DNA from: JACVRW01 sp963764665
GTDB taxonomy: Bacteria; Actinomycetota; Thermoleophilia; Solirubrobacterales; Thermoleophilaceae
Direction of reading: 5' to 3'
Assembly: GCA_963764665.1 (NCBI GenBank)
Contig: CAVXTL010000026.1
Coordinates: 186,001 to 250,000 of the forward strand
Length of the DNA stretch: 64,000 bases
Shown in pieces: positions 51,371 to 60,226 of this stretch (the first letter of the stretch is position 1; every line of letters begins with the position of its first letter). Both the position numbers and the translations under genes were made by a program. The notes beneath the pieces are model-generated. The model was not told the DNA's origin, searched no databases, and worked only from the letters and a program-made list of their open reading frames with translations.

Positions 51371-52396
51371 GTGACTGCCCAGCAGCAGCAGAAGATCGTC
51401 CAGTACCTGAATGAGGCGCACGGCGCGGAGATCGCCCTCGTGCGTCAGCTCCAGGCCCAGATCGCCATGACGCCGAGCGGCCAGTACCGCAACGGCCTGG
51501 AAACCCACCTCGACGAGACCCGCCGGCACGCCGGTCGCATCCAGCGCCGGCTCGCCGAGCTCGACCAGGGCGACAACCCCTTCCAGGCCGGCCTCGGCCT
51601 CATCCAGTCCGTGATCGGCCAGGCCCTGGCTCTGACCAAGACGCCGATCGACCTCGTCCGCGGCAGCGGCGGCGAGGAGAAGGTGCTGAAGAACGCCAAG
51701 GACTCGTGCGCCGCAGAGGCACAGGAGATCGCGACCTACACCGCCCTGTCACGCCTAGCGCGGATCGCTGGAGACCGCGAGACCGAGCAGCTGGCCCAGT
51801 CCGTGCTCGCCGACGAGCAGCGGATGCTGGATCGGCTGATCCGGGAGATCCCGCGGCTCACGGAGGCCGTCGCGCGCGCCGAGTTCGAGGGCGAAGGCTC
51901 CTACGACGTGACCGAGACGGGAGCGGCCGACGCCGTCCGCGAGGTCGGCAAGACGGCCAAGCGCACGGCTCGCCGTAGCACCGGCCAGGCCAAGCGCAGC
52001 GCCCGCCAGGCCCGCAAGGTCCCTGGCGTCGCCAGGGCCGAGGGAACGGTCAAGGGCGCGGTGGCCTCAGAGTCCGATCTGGCCATCTCGGGTTACGACT
52101 CGCTCAGCGTCGACGAGATCGTCGGCAAGCTGGCCGAGCTCTCGCAGGTCGACCTCGCCAAGGTCAACGCCTACGAGCGCAAGAACCAGAACCGCTCCAC
52201 CGTCACCAGCCGCATCGACTCGCTCCAGGCCGACGAGCCGTGGGCCGGATACGACGAGCTGGCCGTGGACGAGGTCCGCGCCGTGCTCGCCGAAGGGGAC
52301 GACACGCGCATCAAGGCCGTTCGCACGTACGAGCGCAAGCACAAGAACCGCGCAGGCGTGCTGCAGGCGACCGACCGGCAGCTCTCAAACGCCTGA
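51371..52396 (+). CDS. DUF892/YciF-type ferritin-like protein with tandem C-terminal repeats
   Basis: 341 residues. Residues ~1-165 form a DUF892-like four-helix bundle (IVQYLNEAHGAEIALVRQLQ, HLDETRRHAGRIQRRLAEL, EEKVLKNAKDSCAAEAQEIA) with Glu/His positions suited to a di-iron site. A basic linker (KRTARRSTGQAKRSARQARK) follows. The end has two ~45-residue repeats: SGYDSLSVDEIVGKLAELSQ...VNAYERKNQNR and AGYDELAVDEVRAVLAEGDD...VRTYERKHKNR, resembling Rho-N/SAP-like DNA- or protein-binding helices. The start is GTG 51371 with AAGGAG ten bases upstream. A terminator follows the stop. DUF892 proteins are stress-associated. Confidence 0.85.
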   Translation: MTAQQQQKIVQYLNEAHGAEIALVRQLQAQIAMTPSGQYRNGLETHLDETRRHAGRIQRRLAELDQGDNPFQAGLGLIQSVIGQALALTKTPIDLVRGSGGEEKVLKNAKDSCAAEAQEIATYTALSRLARIAGDRETEQLAQSVLADEQRMLDRLIREIPRLTEAVARAEFEGEGSYDVTETGAADAVREVGKTAKRTARRSTGQAKRSARQARKVPGVARAEGTVKGAVASESDLAISGYDSLSVDEIVGKLAELSQVDLAKVNAYERKNQNRSTVTSRIDSLQADEPWAGYDELAVDEVRAVLAEGDDTRIKAVRTYERKHKNRAGVLQATDRQLSNA

Positions 52397-52410
52397 GGCT
52401 CCGGGCCACT

Positions 52411-52440
52411 GGGCGCTGCCGATCCGGCAGCGCCCCTTTC
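52411..52440 (+). terminator. Rho-independent terminator
   Basis: Perfect 10-bp stem GGGCGCTGCC/GGCAGCGCCC with loop GATCC, then CTTTTC-like T run; 15 bases after the DUF892-type gene. Confidence 0.8.
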
Positions 52441-52478
52441 AGCAGGTTCCTCGACCAGGAGGAGAGGCGCTCTCCTCC

Positions 52479-53462
52479 TCAGCTCGCGGCGGCGATCAGC
52501 GCGCGGTCCTGCTCGCCGGCGCTTCGCCTGATCGCGCCCGGGGAGAGGCCGATCACGCGCTTGAAGGCGCGGCTGAACGCGGCCTCGGACCGGTAGCCGA
52601 GCCGGTCCGCGAGCTGGGCGACCGTGGCGCCCTCCTCCTTCAGCGCGGCCACCGCGACGTTCATGCGCCAGCGGGCGACATAGCTCATCACCGGCTCGCC
52701 TACGAGCTCGGTGAAGCGGGCAGCGAACGCCGAGCGCGACATCGCCAGCTCGTCGGCCAGCGAGGCCACGGTCCAGTTACGTGCGGGGTCGCGATGAACA
52801 AGTGAGATGGCGCGGCCGATCTGGGGGTCGTGGAGCGCTCCCAGCCAGCCCCTCTGCGCGGCCGGATCGCCCTCCATCCAGGCTCGGATTGCCTGGATCA
52901 CGAGGATGTCCCCGAGGCGCGTGATCACGGCCTCGCCGCCCGGCCGGAGCTCGCCGGCCTCGGAGGCCATCAGCCGCAGCGTGCTCTGCATCCACGCCAG
53001 CCTGGGCGAGCCGGACGCCTCGACGTGGATCGTGCTCGGGAGGATTCGGATGAGGTTGCCGGCGGCCGGGTGCGCGAAGCGCACGGCGCCGCAGATGAGG
53101 CCGGTGGGGGCACCGCCCTCGCCGTGGCGAAGGACCTCGTAGCGATCGCTGACGGCCTCACGCTCGAGGTCGAGAATCCCCGGTGCAGGAGCGCCCGGTT
53201 CGCTGCGCAGGACGTGACCCTCCCCGTGCGGCACGAGCGCGAGGTCTCCGAGCTGGATCCACCCCTGCTCCTCCTCCTCGGTCTCGAGCCAGAGCCGGCC
53301 CGAGGTGACCACGTGGAACCAGAGGTATCCCGGCATGGGCGGCAGCGTGAGTCCCCAGGGCGCGGTGAGCTCGGAACGGCAGTAGTAGGCGCCGTTCATC
53401 CGCAGGAAGTGCAGCGCTTCGCCGAGCGGATCGGCCGGCGGGAAGGGGTCGAGCGTTTCCAT
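52479..53462 (-). CDS. AraC-family transcriptional regulator with cupin sensor
   Basis: 327 residues from ATG 53462. The N-terminal ~180 residues are a cupin-type sensor (GYLWFHVVTSGRLWLETEEE, LGDLALVPHGEGHVL); the C-terminal ~100 form the double HTH of AraC: WTVASLADELAMSRSAFAAR, then FTELVGEPVMSYVARWRMN and VAQLADRLGYRSEAAFSRAF. It is divergent from the cupin/DUF1772 pair at 53603, which is its most likely target. Confidence 0.9.
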   Translation of the reverse strand: METLDPFPPADPLGEALHFLRMNGAYYCRSELTAPWGLTLPPMPGYLWFHVVTSGRLWLETEEEEQGWIQLGDLALVPHGEGHVLRSEPGAPAPGILDLEREAVSDRYEVLRHGEGGAPTGLICGAVRFAHPAAGNLIRILPSTIHVEASGSPRLAWMQSTLRLMASEAGELRPGGEAVITRLGDILVIQAIRAWMEGDPAAQRGWLGALHDPQIGRAISLVHRDPARNWTVASLADELAMSRSAFAARFTELVGEPVMSYVARWRMNVAVAALKEEGATVAQLADRLGYRSEAAFSRAFKRVIGLSPGAIRRSAGEQDRALIAAAS

Positions 53463-53602
53463 GCGCCCAGTATGCACGGCCGTGCTCGCTTCATCCAGCG
53501 TGATGGACGGATGAGCATGAATCAACGCGGTTGGGTCATAGCCAGTCCTGCAGCAATGCGGGAATCTGGACGCACTGCATCTACGACCAGATCGGAGCGA
53601 CC

Positions 53603-54166
53603 ATGGCACACACCGGACAGACCCTCGAGAACCCGGCCAGCGGAGAGCGGATCACGTTCCGCCGGACGTCGGCCGACACGCGTGGCGAACTCCTGGCCAT
53701 CGACCTCGAGCTTCCCGTGAACCGACGGGTCCCGGGTGGCCAGCACATACACCCGAACCAGGAGGAGCGCTTCGAGGTGGTCGAGGGCACGATGCGCTTC
53801 CGGATGGGACGCGAGCGGGTCATCGCGGGGCCCGGCGAGGTGGTCGTGGTCCCGCCTGGCCAGAAGCACGACTTCGCGAACGTCGGCGACGATGAGGCGC
53901 TGGTCCGAGTCGAGGTGCGCCCGGCGCTGGAGATGGAGCAGCTCTTCGAGACCGCCGTGGGCCTCGCAGAGCAGGGCCGCACGATGCTGGGCGGCATCCC
54001 GAGGCCCCTTGATCTCGCCCTGTTCACCTATGAGTTCGAGGACGAGGTACGGGGAGCGTTCCCGCCCCGCTGGCTGCAGCGCGTCGTCCTCGCACCTCTG
54101 GCGTGGCTCGCGAGGCGCCGCCGTCAGCCGCGGTCGGCACCGCGGCCGGTGGAGGTCCGAGCATGA
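53603..54166 (+). CDS. Cupin-domain protein
   Basis: 187 residues. The cupin core spans ~10-115: ITFRRTSADTRGELLAIDLE, GGQHIHPNQEERFEVVEG with the metal-binding His/Glu set, and GPGEVVVVPPGQKHDFANVG with the second motif's His. The C-terminal third is helical and ends in a basic stretch (WLQRVVLAPLAWLARRRRQP). A small oxygenase or binding protein; the substrate is unknown. Its stop overlaps the DUF1772 start (ATGA). Confidence 0.85.
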   Translation: MAHTGQTLENPASGERITFRRTSADTRGELLAIDLELPVNRRVPGGQHIHPNQEERFEVVEGTMRFRMGRERVIAGPGEVVVVPPGQKHDFANVGDDEALVRVEVRPALEMEQLFETAVGLAEQGRTMLGGIPRPLDLALFTYEFEDEVRGAFPPRWLQRVVLAPLAWLARRRRQPRSAPRPVEVRA

Positions 54167-54663
54167 ACCGGCGCTCTCCAGACATCGTGCTCGGCGGGGC
54201 CGTGATCGCCATGGGCCTGCTGGCGGGGCTCTTCTACGCCTTCGACATCGCCGTCATGCCGGCCCTGACAGCGGCCGACGACCGCACCCTCGTCGATGCG
54301 ATGCAACAGATGATCGACAAGATCGAGAATCCGGCCTTCTTCCTGACCTTGCTCGGTGCGCCGGCGCTCGGCGCGGTCGCCCTCGTTCAGGCGCGTCGCT
54401 CCGGCTCGGCCGAGACCGCACGCTGGATCGCCGCCGGCCTCGCCCTCTACACGGTGATGGTCGTCGTCACCTTCGCGTTCCACTTCCCGCTCAACGATGA
54501 GCTGAAGCAGGCGGGTGACCCCGCCCGCATCGACGATCTGGCCGCCGTGCGCGACGACTTCGTGACCCCCTGGGTCGCCTGGAACATCGTCCGGACGCTG
54601 GCAACGACGGCGGCCTTCGGCTGCCTCGCCTGGGCGCTCGTCCTGCGCGGACGCAGTCGCTAG
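54163..54663 (+). CDS. DUF1772 (anthrone-oxygenase-like) membrane protein
   Basis: 166 residues with four membrane helices: IVLGGAVIAMGLLAGLFYAF, FFLTLLGAPALGAVALVQAR, WIAAGLALYTVMVVVTFAFH and VRTLATTAAFGCLAWALVL. The pattern FYAFDIAVMPAL near the N-terminus and HFPLNDELK in a loop match DUF1772. Co-translated with the cupin gene. Its stop shares CTAG with the convergent membrane protein. Confidence 0.87.
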   Translation: MNRRSPDIVLGGAVIAMGLLAGLFYAFDIAVMPALTAADDRTLVDAMQQMIDKIENPAFFLTLLGAPALGAVALVQARRSGSAETARWIAAGLALYTVMVVVTFAFHFPLNDELKQAGDPARIDDLAAVRDDFVTPWVAWNIVRTLATTAAFGCLAWALVLRGRSR

Positions 54664-55304
54664 CGGGGCGAAGGGAAGATCGACTCGGTGCGGCCCGTGC
54701 GCTCCTCGAGCAGCCGGTCGGCGTACCGGAGCAGAGCAGCAAGGGAAACGAGCGCCGCGACGCCGCCCACGCCCGCGGCCACGCCAAGCGAGGCATCGGC
54801 GATCGCACCGAGCGCGATCGCGATCGCGCTGCCACCGACCACGCTGTTGACGACGGCGACGACCGTCGCGAAGGTGAAGAACTGCTTGCGCCTCTCGGGC
54901 GGCACCGCGGCGTTCTCGAACACCCCTCGTCCGTCGTCGTGCCCGGAGAGCAGGAAGAGCTTCGCCTGGTCGCCGGCGATCTGCTTGTAGTAGTTGCGGA
55001 TCCGGTTGATCGCGACGCCGTAGCGGAAGTCCTCGGCGCCGCACTCGACCACTCGGACGAAGGTGAAGACGCCGAGGACATAGAGCGTCGGGAGCACGGT
55101 GAGGGCGAAGACGTCGAAGGTCGTGCCGACCTGCGATGCCTGGCCGATGAACCCCAGCGCGACCAGCGCGCTGGACACGGAGAGGATGTAGAGCGAGGCG
55201 CGGGATGCGCTCTCGCTCGCGGTCTGCGAGCGAGCGCCCTGGAGCGTGAAGTGCTCGGTGGTCAGGGCGGTCAAAAGCTCCTGGCGATCCGGGGCCTCCG
55301 CCAC
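54660..55304 (-). CDS. Four-helix membrane protein of unknown function
   Basis: 214 residues. Two helices at ~38-85 (LYILSVSSALVALGFIGQAS, DVFALTVLPTLYVLGVFTFV), a cytoplasmic-looking stretch with YGVAINRIRNYYKQIAGDQA, then two helices at ~140-195. The helix pair, middle loop, helix pair layout resembles small SLATT-like membrane proteins, but the match is not firm. Monocistronic, divergent from the lipase-like gene. Confidence 0.75.
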   Translation of the reverse strand: MAEAPDRQELLTALTTEHFTLQGARSQTASESASRASLYILSVSSALVALGFIGQASQVGTTFDVFALTVLPTLYVLGVFTFVRVVECGAEDFRYGVAINRIRNYYKQIAGDQAKLFLLSGHDDGRGVFENAAVPPERRKQFFTFATVVAVVNSVVGGSAIAIALGAIADASLGVAAGVGGVAALVSLAALLRYADRLLEERTGRTESIFPSPR

Positions 55305-55345
55305 CGCATCAACGTACCAACGCCGGCGTCCGCCCCCACGGCGCG

Positions 55346-55351
55346 TACGTT
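55346..55351 (+). promoter_or_regulatory. -10 box TACGTT
   Basis: Lies 6 bases before ATG 55358 with no Shine-Dalgarno sequence between, consistent with a leaderless mRNA. Confidence 0.42.
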
Positions 55352-55357
55352 TGGTGC

Positions 55358-56044
55358 ATGGCCCCGATTCTGCGCCCGCCGCCCCTCGGCCGCCTCGGAT
55401 GGGAGGTGCTGACCGGGTTCGAGCTCGCCCGGTTGCTGGCGGCCGGCCCCGGGCTGGCTCGCGCGCCCAGGGGCGAGCGAGCCGTGCTCGTACTGCCCGG
55501 CTTTGCCGCGGACGACGCGTCGACGCTGCCCCTGAGGGCGTTTCTGCGCCGGCTGGGCCACTCGGTCACCGGCTGGGGGTTCGGCCGCAACCGGGGCGAC
55601 GTGGCCGGGCTCGTACCGCGGGTGACCTCGCTGGCGCGGGACCTCTCCGAGCGTCACGGCGAGCCGGTCCACCTGATCGGGCAGAGCCTGGGCGGCGTGC
55701 TCGCCCGGGAGGTGGCCCGCGACGCCCCCGATGTCGTGGCCCAGGTGCTCACGCTCGGCACTCCCGTGGTCGGTGGGCCGGCCTACACGGCCCTGCACCG
55801 CCGCTACCCGGCGCAGGACCTCGCGGCGATCGACGCCACGATGCGCGAGCGCCACAGGGTGCCGATCAGCATCCCGATCACGTCCGTCTACAGCAAGCGG
55901 GACGGGATCGTGAGCTGGCAGGCATGCCTCGACACCCTCAACCCGCGAGTCACGAACGTCGAGGTCGGGAGCTCGCACTTCGGGATGGGAATCGACCCGG
56001 CGGTGTGGCGGCTGGCGGCCCGGCTCCTCGCCACCGGCGGCTAG
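55358..56044 (+). CDS. Alpha/beta-hydrolase, lipase-like
   Basis: 228 residues. Oxyanion region AVLVLPGFAADDASTLPL, nucleophile elbow HLIGQSLGGVLAREVA (Ser), acid probably Asp in YSKRDGIVSW, and His in SSHFGMGIDP. The GFGRNRGD segment after the first helix and LTLGTPVVGGP match triacylglycerol-lipase/PGAP1-like esterases. No signal peptide. Substrate unknown. Confidence 0.83.
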   Translation: MAPILRPPPLGRLGWEVLTGFELARLLAAGPGLARAPRGERAVLVLPGFAADDASTLPLRAFLRRLGHSVTGWGFGRNRGDVAGLVPRVTSLARDLSERHGEPVHLIGQSLGGVLAREVARDAPDVVAQVLTLGTPVVGGPAYTALHRRYPAQDLAAIDATMRERHRVPISIPITSVYSKRDGIVSWQACLDTLNPRVTNVEVGSSHFGMGIDPAVWRLAARLLATGG

Positions 56045-56131
56045 CTCGCCCGCCGCCGACGTACGTGTGTTGGGCGCGCCTGTCGGGTAAGAGACTCCTA
56101 ACGTCCGCGGTCGAAAGAGGAGGATCGAGGG

Positions 56132-57225
56132 ATGAGCACGAGGCGACTGACCGCGGTGATCGCGGCGGCCCTGCTGGCGCTCGCGATGGGGTCGTGCGGG
56201 GACGACTCCGACGACGGTGGCGACGGAGGCACGTCCGGCGGCGAGCTGAGCGGCAAGATCGCCGTCCTCCTCCCCGATTCGAAGTCTTCGGACCGGTGGG
56301 AGACGGCGGACCGGCGCTTCTTCGAGCAGGGGTTCAAGGCCGCCGGCCTCTCGAGCGACGACTACATCATCAGCAACGCCGAGGGCGACCCCTCGACGCA
56401 GCGCAGCCAGGCCGAACAGGCGATCACGGAGGGCGCGAAGGTCATCCTGCTCGTCAACCTCGATCCGGGCAGCGGCGCGGCGATCATCGACGACGCCAAG
56501 TCGCAGGACGTGACGATGATCGACTACGACCGCCTGACCGTCGGCGGCGACGCCGACTACTACGTCTCAGGCGACGCGACCCAGGCCGGGCGGCTGCAGG
56601 CCGAGGGGCTGATCGAGGACCTCAAGGGCAAGGATTCCGCGCGGATCGCGATCCTGTACGGGGCCCCCACGGACTCGTTCGCCACCGATCTCAAGAAGGG
56701 CAACACCGAAGTCCTCGAGAGCAAGGGCGAGAACATCGAAGTCGAGGCCGAGCAGGCCGTGCCGAACTGGGACGGCCAGAAGGCGTTGACGATCTACGAG
56801 CAGATGCTGCAGGCGTCCGAGGACTTCGACGGCACGCTTGCGGCCAACGACACCCTCGCGAACTCGACGATCGCGGCGCGCAAGTCCCGCAAGCTCCCGG
56901 CGATACCCGACCAGCGGCCTGGACGCCACGACCGAGGCGCTCCAGCACATCCTGGCCGGCGAGCAGACCTTCACGGTCTACTTCTCGATCAAGGACCAGG
57001 CGACCAAGGCCGCCAAGCTGGCGGTGCAGCTGGCTCGCGGCGAGGAGCCCACCGGCCTCAATGCCAAGGTGGACAACGAGACCTCGAAGGTGCCCACGAT
57101 CCTGCTCGAGCCGCTGACCGATTCGCAAGGACAACATCGGGGAGACGGTGATCGCGGACGACTTCGCGTCGTGGGATGACGTGTGCGTCGGCGAGTATGA
57201 GCGCTACTGCCCGGAGAATCGCTAG
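56132..57225 (+). pseudogene. Sugar ABC-transporter substrate-binding lipoprotein (xylose-type), frameshifted twice
   Basis: ATG 56132 after AGAGGAGG. Lipoprotein signal with Cys near residue 22 (LLALAMGSCGDD), then a periplasmic-binding fold like the D-xylose binding proteins: KIAVLLPDSKSSDRWETADR, VILLVNLDPGSGAAIIDDAK and DGTLAANDTLANSTIAARKS. After KLPAIP (~56907) the reading shifts: TSGLDATTEALQHILAGEQT runs in a second frame, and KDNIGETVIADDFASWDDVC to TAG 57225 in a third. The first ~255 residues are in one frame. No ABC permease or ATPase follows. Confidence 0.78.
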
Positions 57226-57228
57226 CCG

Positions 57229-58137
57229 CTGACGACGCTCGCCCCGTTCATCAGCTTCCGTGACGCCGAGGCATGCGCGCGCGTCCGCGCGATTCCGCGT
57301 GAACGAATCGCCGACCACCCGAACGGGGACTTCCGGATCCGGCTCGAGGAGGAACCGGCTGCCTTCTATGCGGCATTCGCCGACGATCTCGTCGGCCGAA
57401 TACGGACAACGCGCGAGGAGGGCCGCGAGCTCACGCTGATCCTCCCCGTCGGGCCCATGCCACAGTACGCCCTCGCAGTCCGCAGGATCAACGACGAGCG
57501 GCTCTCGCTGGAGCACGTGCATACGTTCAACATGGACGAGTACGCCGACGAGGACGGGCGGACGGCGCCGGCCACATGGGCGGGGTCGTTCGCGCGGGCG
57601 ATGCAGGAGCACTTCTTCGGGCGCATCGACGCCGAGCTGCGTCCGCCGGAGTCGCAGATCCACTTCCCCAGCCACGACACGATCGGCGACTACTCCAAGC
57701 GGATCGAGGACCGCGGCGGCGCCGACGTCTGTTACGGCGGAATCGGCTGGAGTGGGCACATCGCCTTCTGGGAGCCTCAACTCGGGCACGAGTTCGAAGG
57801 CGACCTCGACGCCTACAGGCAGGCGGGCGCCCGGATCGTCGAGCTGCACCCGATGACCGTCATGCAGAACGCGCTGCACTCGTTCGGCGGCGACTGGTCG
57901 TGGGTGCCCCCGAAGGCGGCGACGATCGGGCCGCGCGAGGTGCTCGGCGCCCGCCACCGCTCGTTCTGGCTCGACGGTGACCTCGGGGGCGGTGTCTCGT
58001 GGCAGCGCTTCATCGCCCGCCTGGTGGCCCATGGACCGGTGAACGAGTTCGTGCCCGGCTCCCTGCTGCAGGAGACCCGGTGCGACTACACGCTGCTCGG
58101 CAACGTCGCCGACGACGTGGAGATCAACATGGCGTAG
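57229..58137 (+). CDS. Glucosamine-6-phosphate isomerase/deaminase-like (NagB family)
   Basis: About 302 residues. NagB-family motifs: ILPVGPMPQYALAVRRIN, HTFNMDEYADEDGRT (the LDEY-type catalytic Asp region), YGGIGWSGHIAFWEPQLG (GxGxDGHIAFNEP in NagB, here with Ser for Asp) and a C-terminal HPVNxxxPxSxLQ-like GPVNEFVPGSLLQ. Protein-like sequence extends upstream of ATG 57457 to just after the previous stop; the only candidate start there is CTG 57229 (LTTLAPFISFRDAEACARVR). The altered active-site loop suggests a NagB-like isomerase with another sugar phosphate. It follows the sugar-binding lipoprotein by 3 bases. Confidence 0.8.
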   Translation: MTTLAPFISFRDAEACARVRAIPRERIADHPNGDFRIRLEEEPAAFYAAFADDLVGRIRTTREEGRELTLILPVGPMPQYALAVRRINDERLSLEHVHTFNMDEYADEDGRTAPATWAGSFARAMQEHFFGRIDAELRPPESQIHFPSHDTIGDYSKRIEDRGGADVCYGGIGWSGHIAFWEPQLGHEFEGDLDAYRQAGARIVELHPMTVMQNALHSFGGDWSWVPPKAATIGPREVLGARHRSFWLDGDLGGGVSWQRFIARLVAHGPVNEFVPGSLLQETRCDYTLLGNVADDVEINMA

Positions 58138-58236
58138 CAGGCCCGACGCCGGCGGCCCGTACGGGTGCCCACACCTCTCCTTTGCCGGGCAGCCGTATAT
58201 GGCATCGCGGCCCCGCTGGGAATACTGAACGGTCGC

Positions 58237-58682
58237 ATGTTGACCAGAACCGACCAACCCGCGACCCAGATCGAGCTCGTGCGCGACGCTTACCGGTTCA
58301 TCGAGGACATCCAGGAGGGTCGTCGCAACGACTTCGACGACGCGTACGGCGAGTGGTTCGCGAGAGGTTCGAGCTGCTCCCGCCGCCCAGCTATCCGGAA
58401 GGCCCACGGGCATTCCGCGGCCGGGCCGGCCTGAAGCGCTGGATCGCCGTCACCCAGGAGATCTGGGAGGAGTGGCGGCTGGTCGCAGAGCGCTTCCTCG
58501 TCGCCGGCGAGCAGGTGGTGGTCCTCGTGTGCGTGAGCGCCCAAGGGCACCTGAGCGGTGTCCGCGTCGATCGCGAAACGGCGCATATCTGGGACATCGC
58601 GGACGGCTACGTGACCCGCTGTGAGGTCTTCCTCGACCGCTCGGAGGCGCTTCGCATCGTGGAGGCGGCCCTAGGGCCCTAG
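58237..58682 (+). pseudogene. SnoaL/NTF2-like gene with a frameshift
   Basis: ATG 58237 opens PATQIELVRDAYRFIEDIQE and DFDDAYGEWFA, then one base is missing; the other frame continues ERFELLPPPSYPEGPRAFRG, RWIAVTQEIWEEWRLVAERF and IWDIADGYVTRCEVFLDRSE to TAG 58682. Repairing one base near 58364 gives a ~148-residue NTF2-like protein, so either decay or a sequencing slip. Confidence 0.7.
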
Positions 58683-59380
58683 GACCGGACGACGCGCGCG
58701 GCGCCGAACGTGAGCCGCTCGGCCGCGCCGCCGGGCAGCTCGACCGCGATCTCGGAGAGTCCCTCGTCGCCCTGCTCGAACGCCACATGCTGGTCGCGGT
58801 CGAGGCGCAGGGTCATTCCGTCGCGCTCGAGCCCGAGCACCTCCGCCCAGCGCGCCGCGATCGCCTCGGGGTCGGGCACGCGCACGGTCACCCCGGCTAG
58901 CCGGCCGGGCGCGCCCTGACCGGCACGGCCGATCCAGTCGGGGCCGCCCCAGCGCCACGTTTCCGGCGGCAGCGGCCGGTCGATCGAGACGATCGTCCCC
59001 CCGAGGTCGGCGGGGTGCAGGTGGCTGGCGGAGATGTCGTCGATGTCGATGCTCCACACGGTGCGCACCCCGAGTGCCTCCGCCCTCTCGCGCGCGCCCG
59101 CGAGATCGTCGAGCTGGAAGATGAGCATGTACCCGCCTTCGCCGCGGCGTTCGAGGTGGCGCCCGGCGGCCGTGCCCTCCTGGGTGGGGGAGACGATCTC
59201 GAGGAAGTCCTCGCCCAGCGCGCACACGACGTTGTGCAGCCCGAACAGGCCGACGCCCGGGTCGCGGAACGGCTCGCCGAGTCCCAACGCGTCACGCAGG
59301 CGCGCGTAGGAGGGCTCGAGGTCGCGCGCCACGAGCACCGCCTGGCGGAGGCGAACACCCGTTGACTGCGAGCCGGACAC
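58679..59380 (-). CDS. VOC-family (glyoxalase/dioxygenase fold) protein
   Basis: 233 residues from GTG 59380. Two VOC modules: LRQAVLVARDLEPSYARLRD with VVCALGEDFLEIVSPTQEGT and YMLIFQLDDLAGARERAEAL, then LAGVTVRVPDPEAIAARWAE with VAFEQGDEGLSEIAVELPGG. The arrangement fits the glyoxalase-like domain family of single-chain bimodular proteins. Substrate unknown. A TAGGGT box lies 7 bases upstream on this strand and overlaps the divergent enoyl-CoA hydratase promoter. Its stop shares CTAG with the convergent pseudogene. Confidence 0.82.
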   Translation of the reverse strand: MSGSQSTGVRLRQAVLVARDLEPSYARLRDALGLGEPFRDPGVGLFGLHNVVCALGEDFLEIVSPTQEGTAAGRHLERRGEGGYMLIFQLDDLAGARERAEALGVRTVWSIDIDDISASHLHPADLGGTIVSIDRPLPPETWRWGGPDWIGRAGQGAPGRLAGVTVRVPDPEAIAARWAEVLGLERDGMTLRLDRDQHVAFEQGDEGLSEIAVELPGGAAERLTFGAARVVRS

Positions 59381-59386
59381 CTCCAA

Positions 59387-59393
59387 TACCCTA
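59387..59393. promoter_or_regulatory. Overlapping divergent -10 boxes (TACCCTA)
   Basis: TACCCT (59387-59392, plus) is 6 bases before ATG 59399; its complement shifted by one, TAGGGT (59393-59388, minus), is 7 bases before GTG 59380. One 7-bp sequence appears to serve both leaderless genes. Confidence 0.5.
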
Positions 59394-59398
59394 CGTCG

Positions 59399-60214
59399 AT
59401 GGCTGCGATCGAGACCGGCACGCAGGACCTTCTGGTTCGTGTCGAGGACGGCGTGGCCGTGCTCACGATGAACCGCCCCGAGCGGCGCAACGCGCTCTCG
59501 CCCGCGATGCTCGAGGCGCTCGGCAGGGCACTCGAGGAGGCCGAGGAGAACGACGACGTGGCGTGCGTCGTGCTCACCGGCGCGGGCTCCGCGTTCTGTG
59601 CCGGCGGCGACGTCAAGGCGATGGCCGAGGGCAACGGCGCACAGATCGACTACGACGCGCGAGTGGCGGTCCAGCGCCGCAGCCAGCGCGCAACCTCCGG
59701 CCGCCTGCACGCGATGCCCAAGCCAACGATCGCCGCGCTGCCCGGAGCCGCGGCCGGCGCGGGACTCGCGCTTGCGCTCGCGTGCGACCTGCGCATTGCC
59801 GCTCGCGGCGCGGTCCTCACCACCGCGTTCGCCCGGGTCGGCCTGGCCGGCGACTACGGCGGGACCTGGTTCCTCACCCGGCTGGTCGGCACTGCGCGCG
59901 CCCGCGAGCTGTACTTCCTCTCCGAGCGGCTCTCGGCGGAGGAGGCCGAGCGCCTCGGGATCGTCAACCGCGTCGTGGACGACGAGCGGCTGGAGGAGGA
60001 GGCGCTGTCGCTCGCAGCGCGGATCGCGGCCGGCCCGCGCATCGCGCTCACCTACATGAAGGAGAACCTCAACCGCGCCGAGAACGGCGACGAGCTCGGC
60101 GAGTGCATGGACCTCGAGGCCACCCACCACTTGCGCACCATGCTCACCGAGGACCACCGCGAGGCGGCCGCCGCCTTCGCGGAGAAGCGCCAGCCGTCGT
60201 TCCGGGGCAAGTAG
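59399..60214 (+). CDS. Enoyl-CoA hydratase/isomerase family protein
   Basis: 271 residues of the crotonase fold. Motifs: VEDGVAVLTMNRPERRNALS, VVLTGAGSAFCAGGDVKAMA (oxyanion hole), ALPGAAAGAGLALALACDLR (second oxyanion Gly) and FARVGLAGDYGGTWFLTRLV. The usual catalytic Glu pair is not both visible, with Asp in GLAGDYGG, so hydratase versus isomerase is unclear. It would act on acyl-CoA in the cytoplasm. The start is ATG 59399, leaderless. Confidence 0.87.
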   Translation: MAAIETGTQDLLVRVEDGVAVLTMNRPERRNALSPAMLEALGRALEEAEENDDVACVVLTGAGSAFCAGGDVKAMAEGNGAQIDYDARVAVQRRSQRATSGRLHAMPKPTIAALPGAAAGAGLALALACDLRIAARGAVLTTAFARVGLAGDYGGTWFLTRLVGTARARELYFLSERLSAEEAERLGIVNRVVDDERLEEEALSLAARIAAGPRIALTYMKENLNRAENGDELGECMDLEATHHLRTMLTEDHREAAAAFAEKRQPSFRGK

Positions 60215-60226
60215 CCAGTCCCGGGG

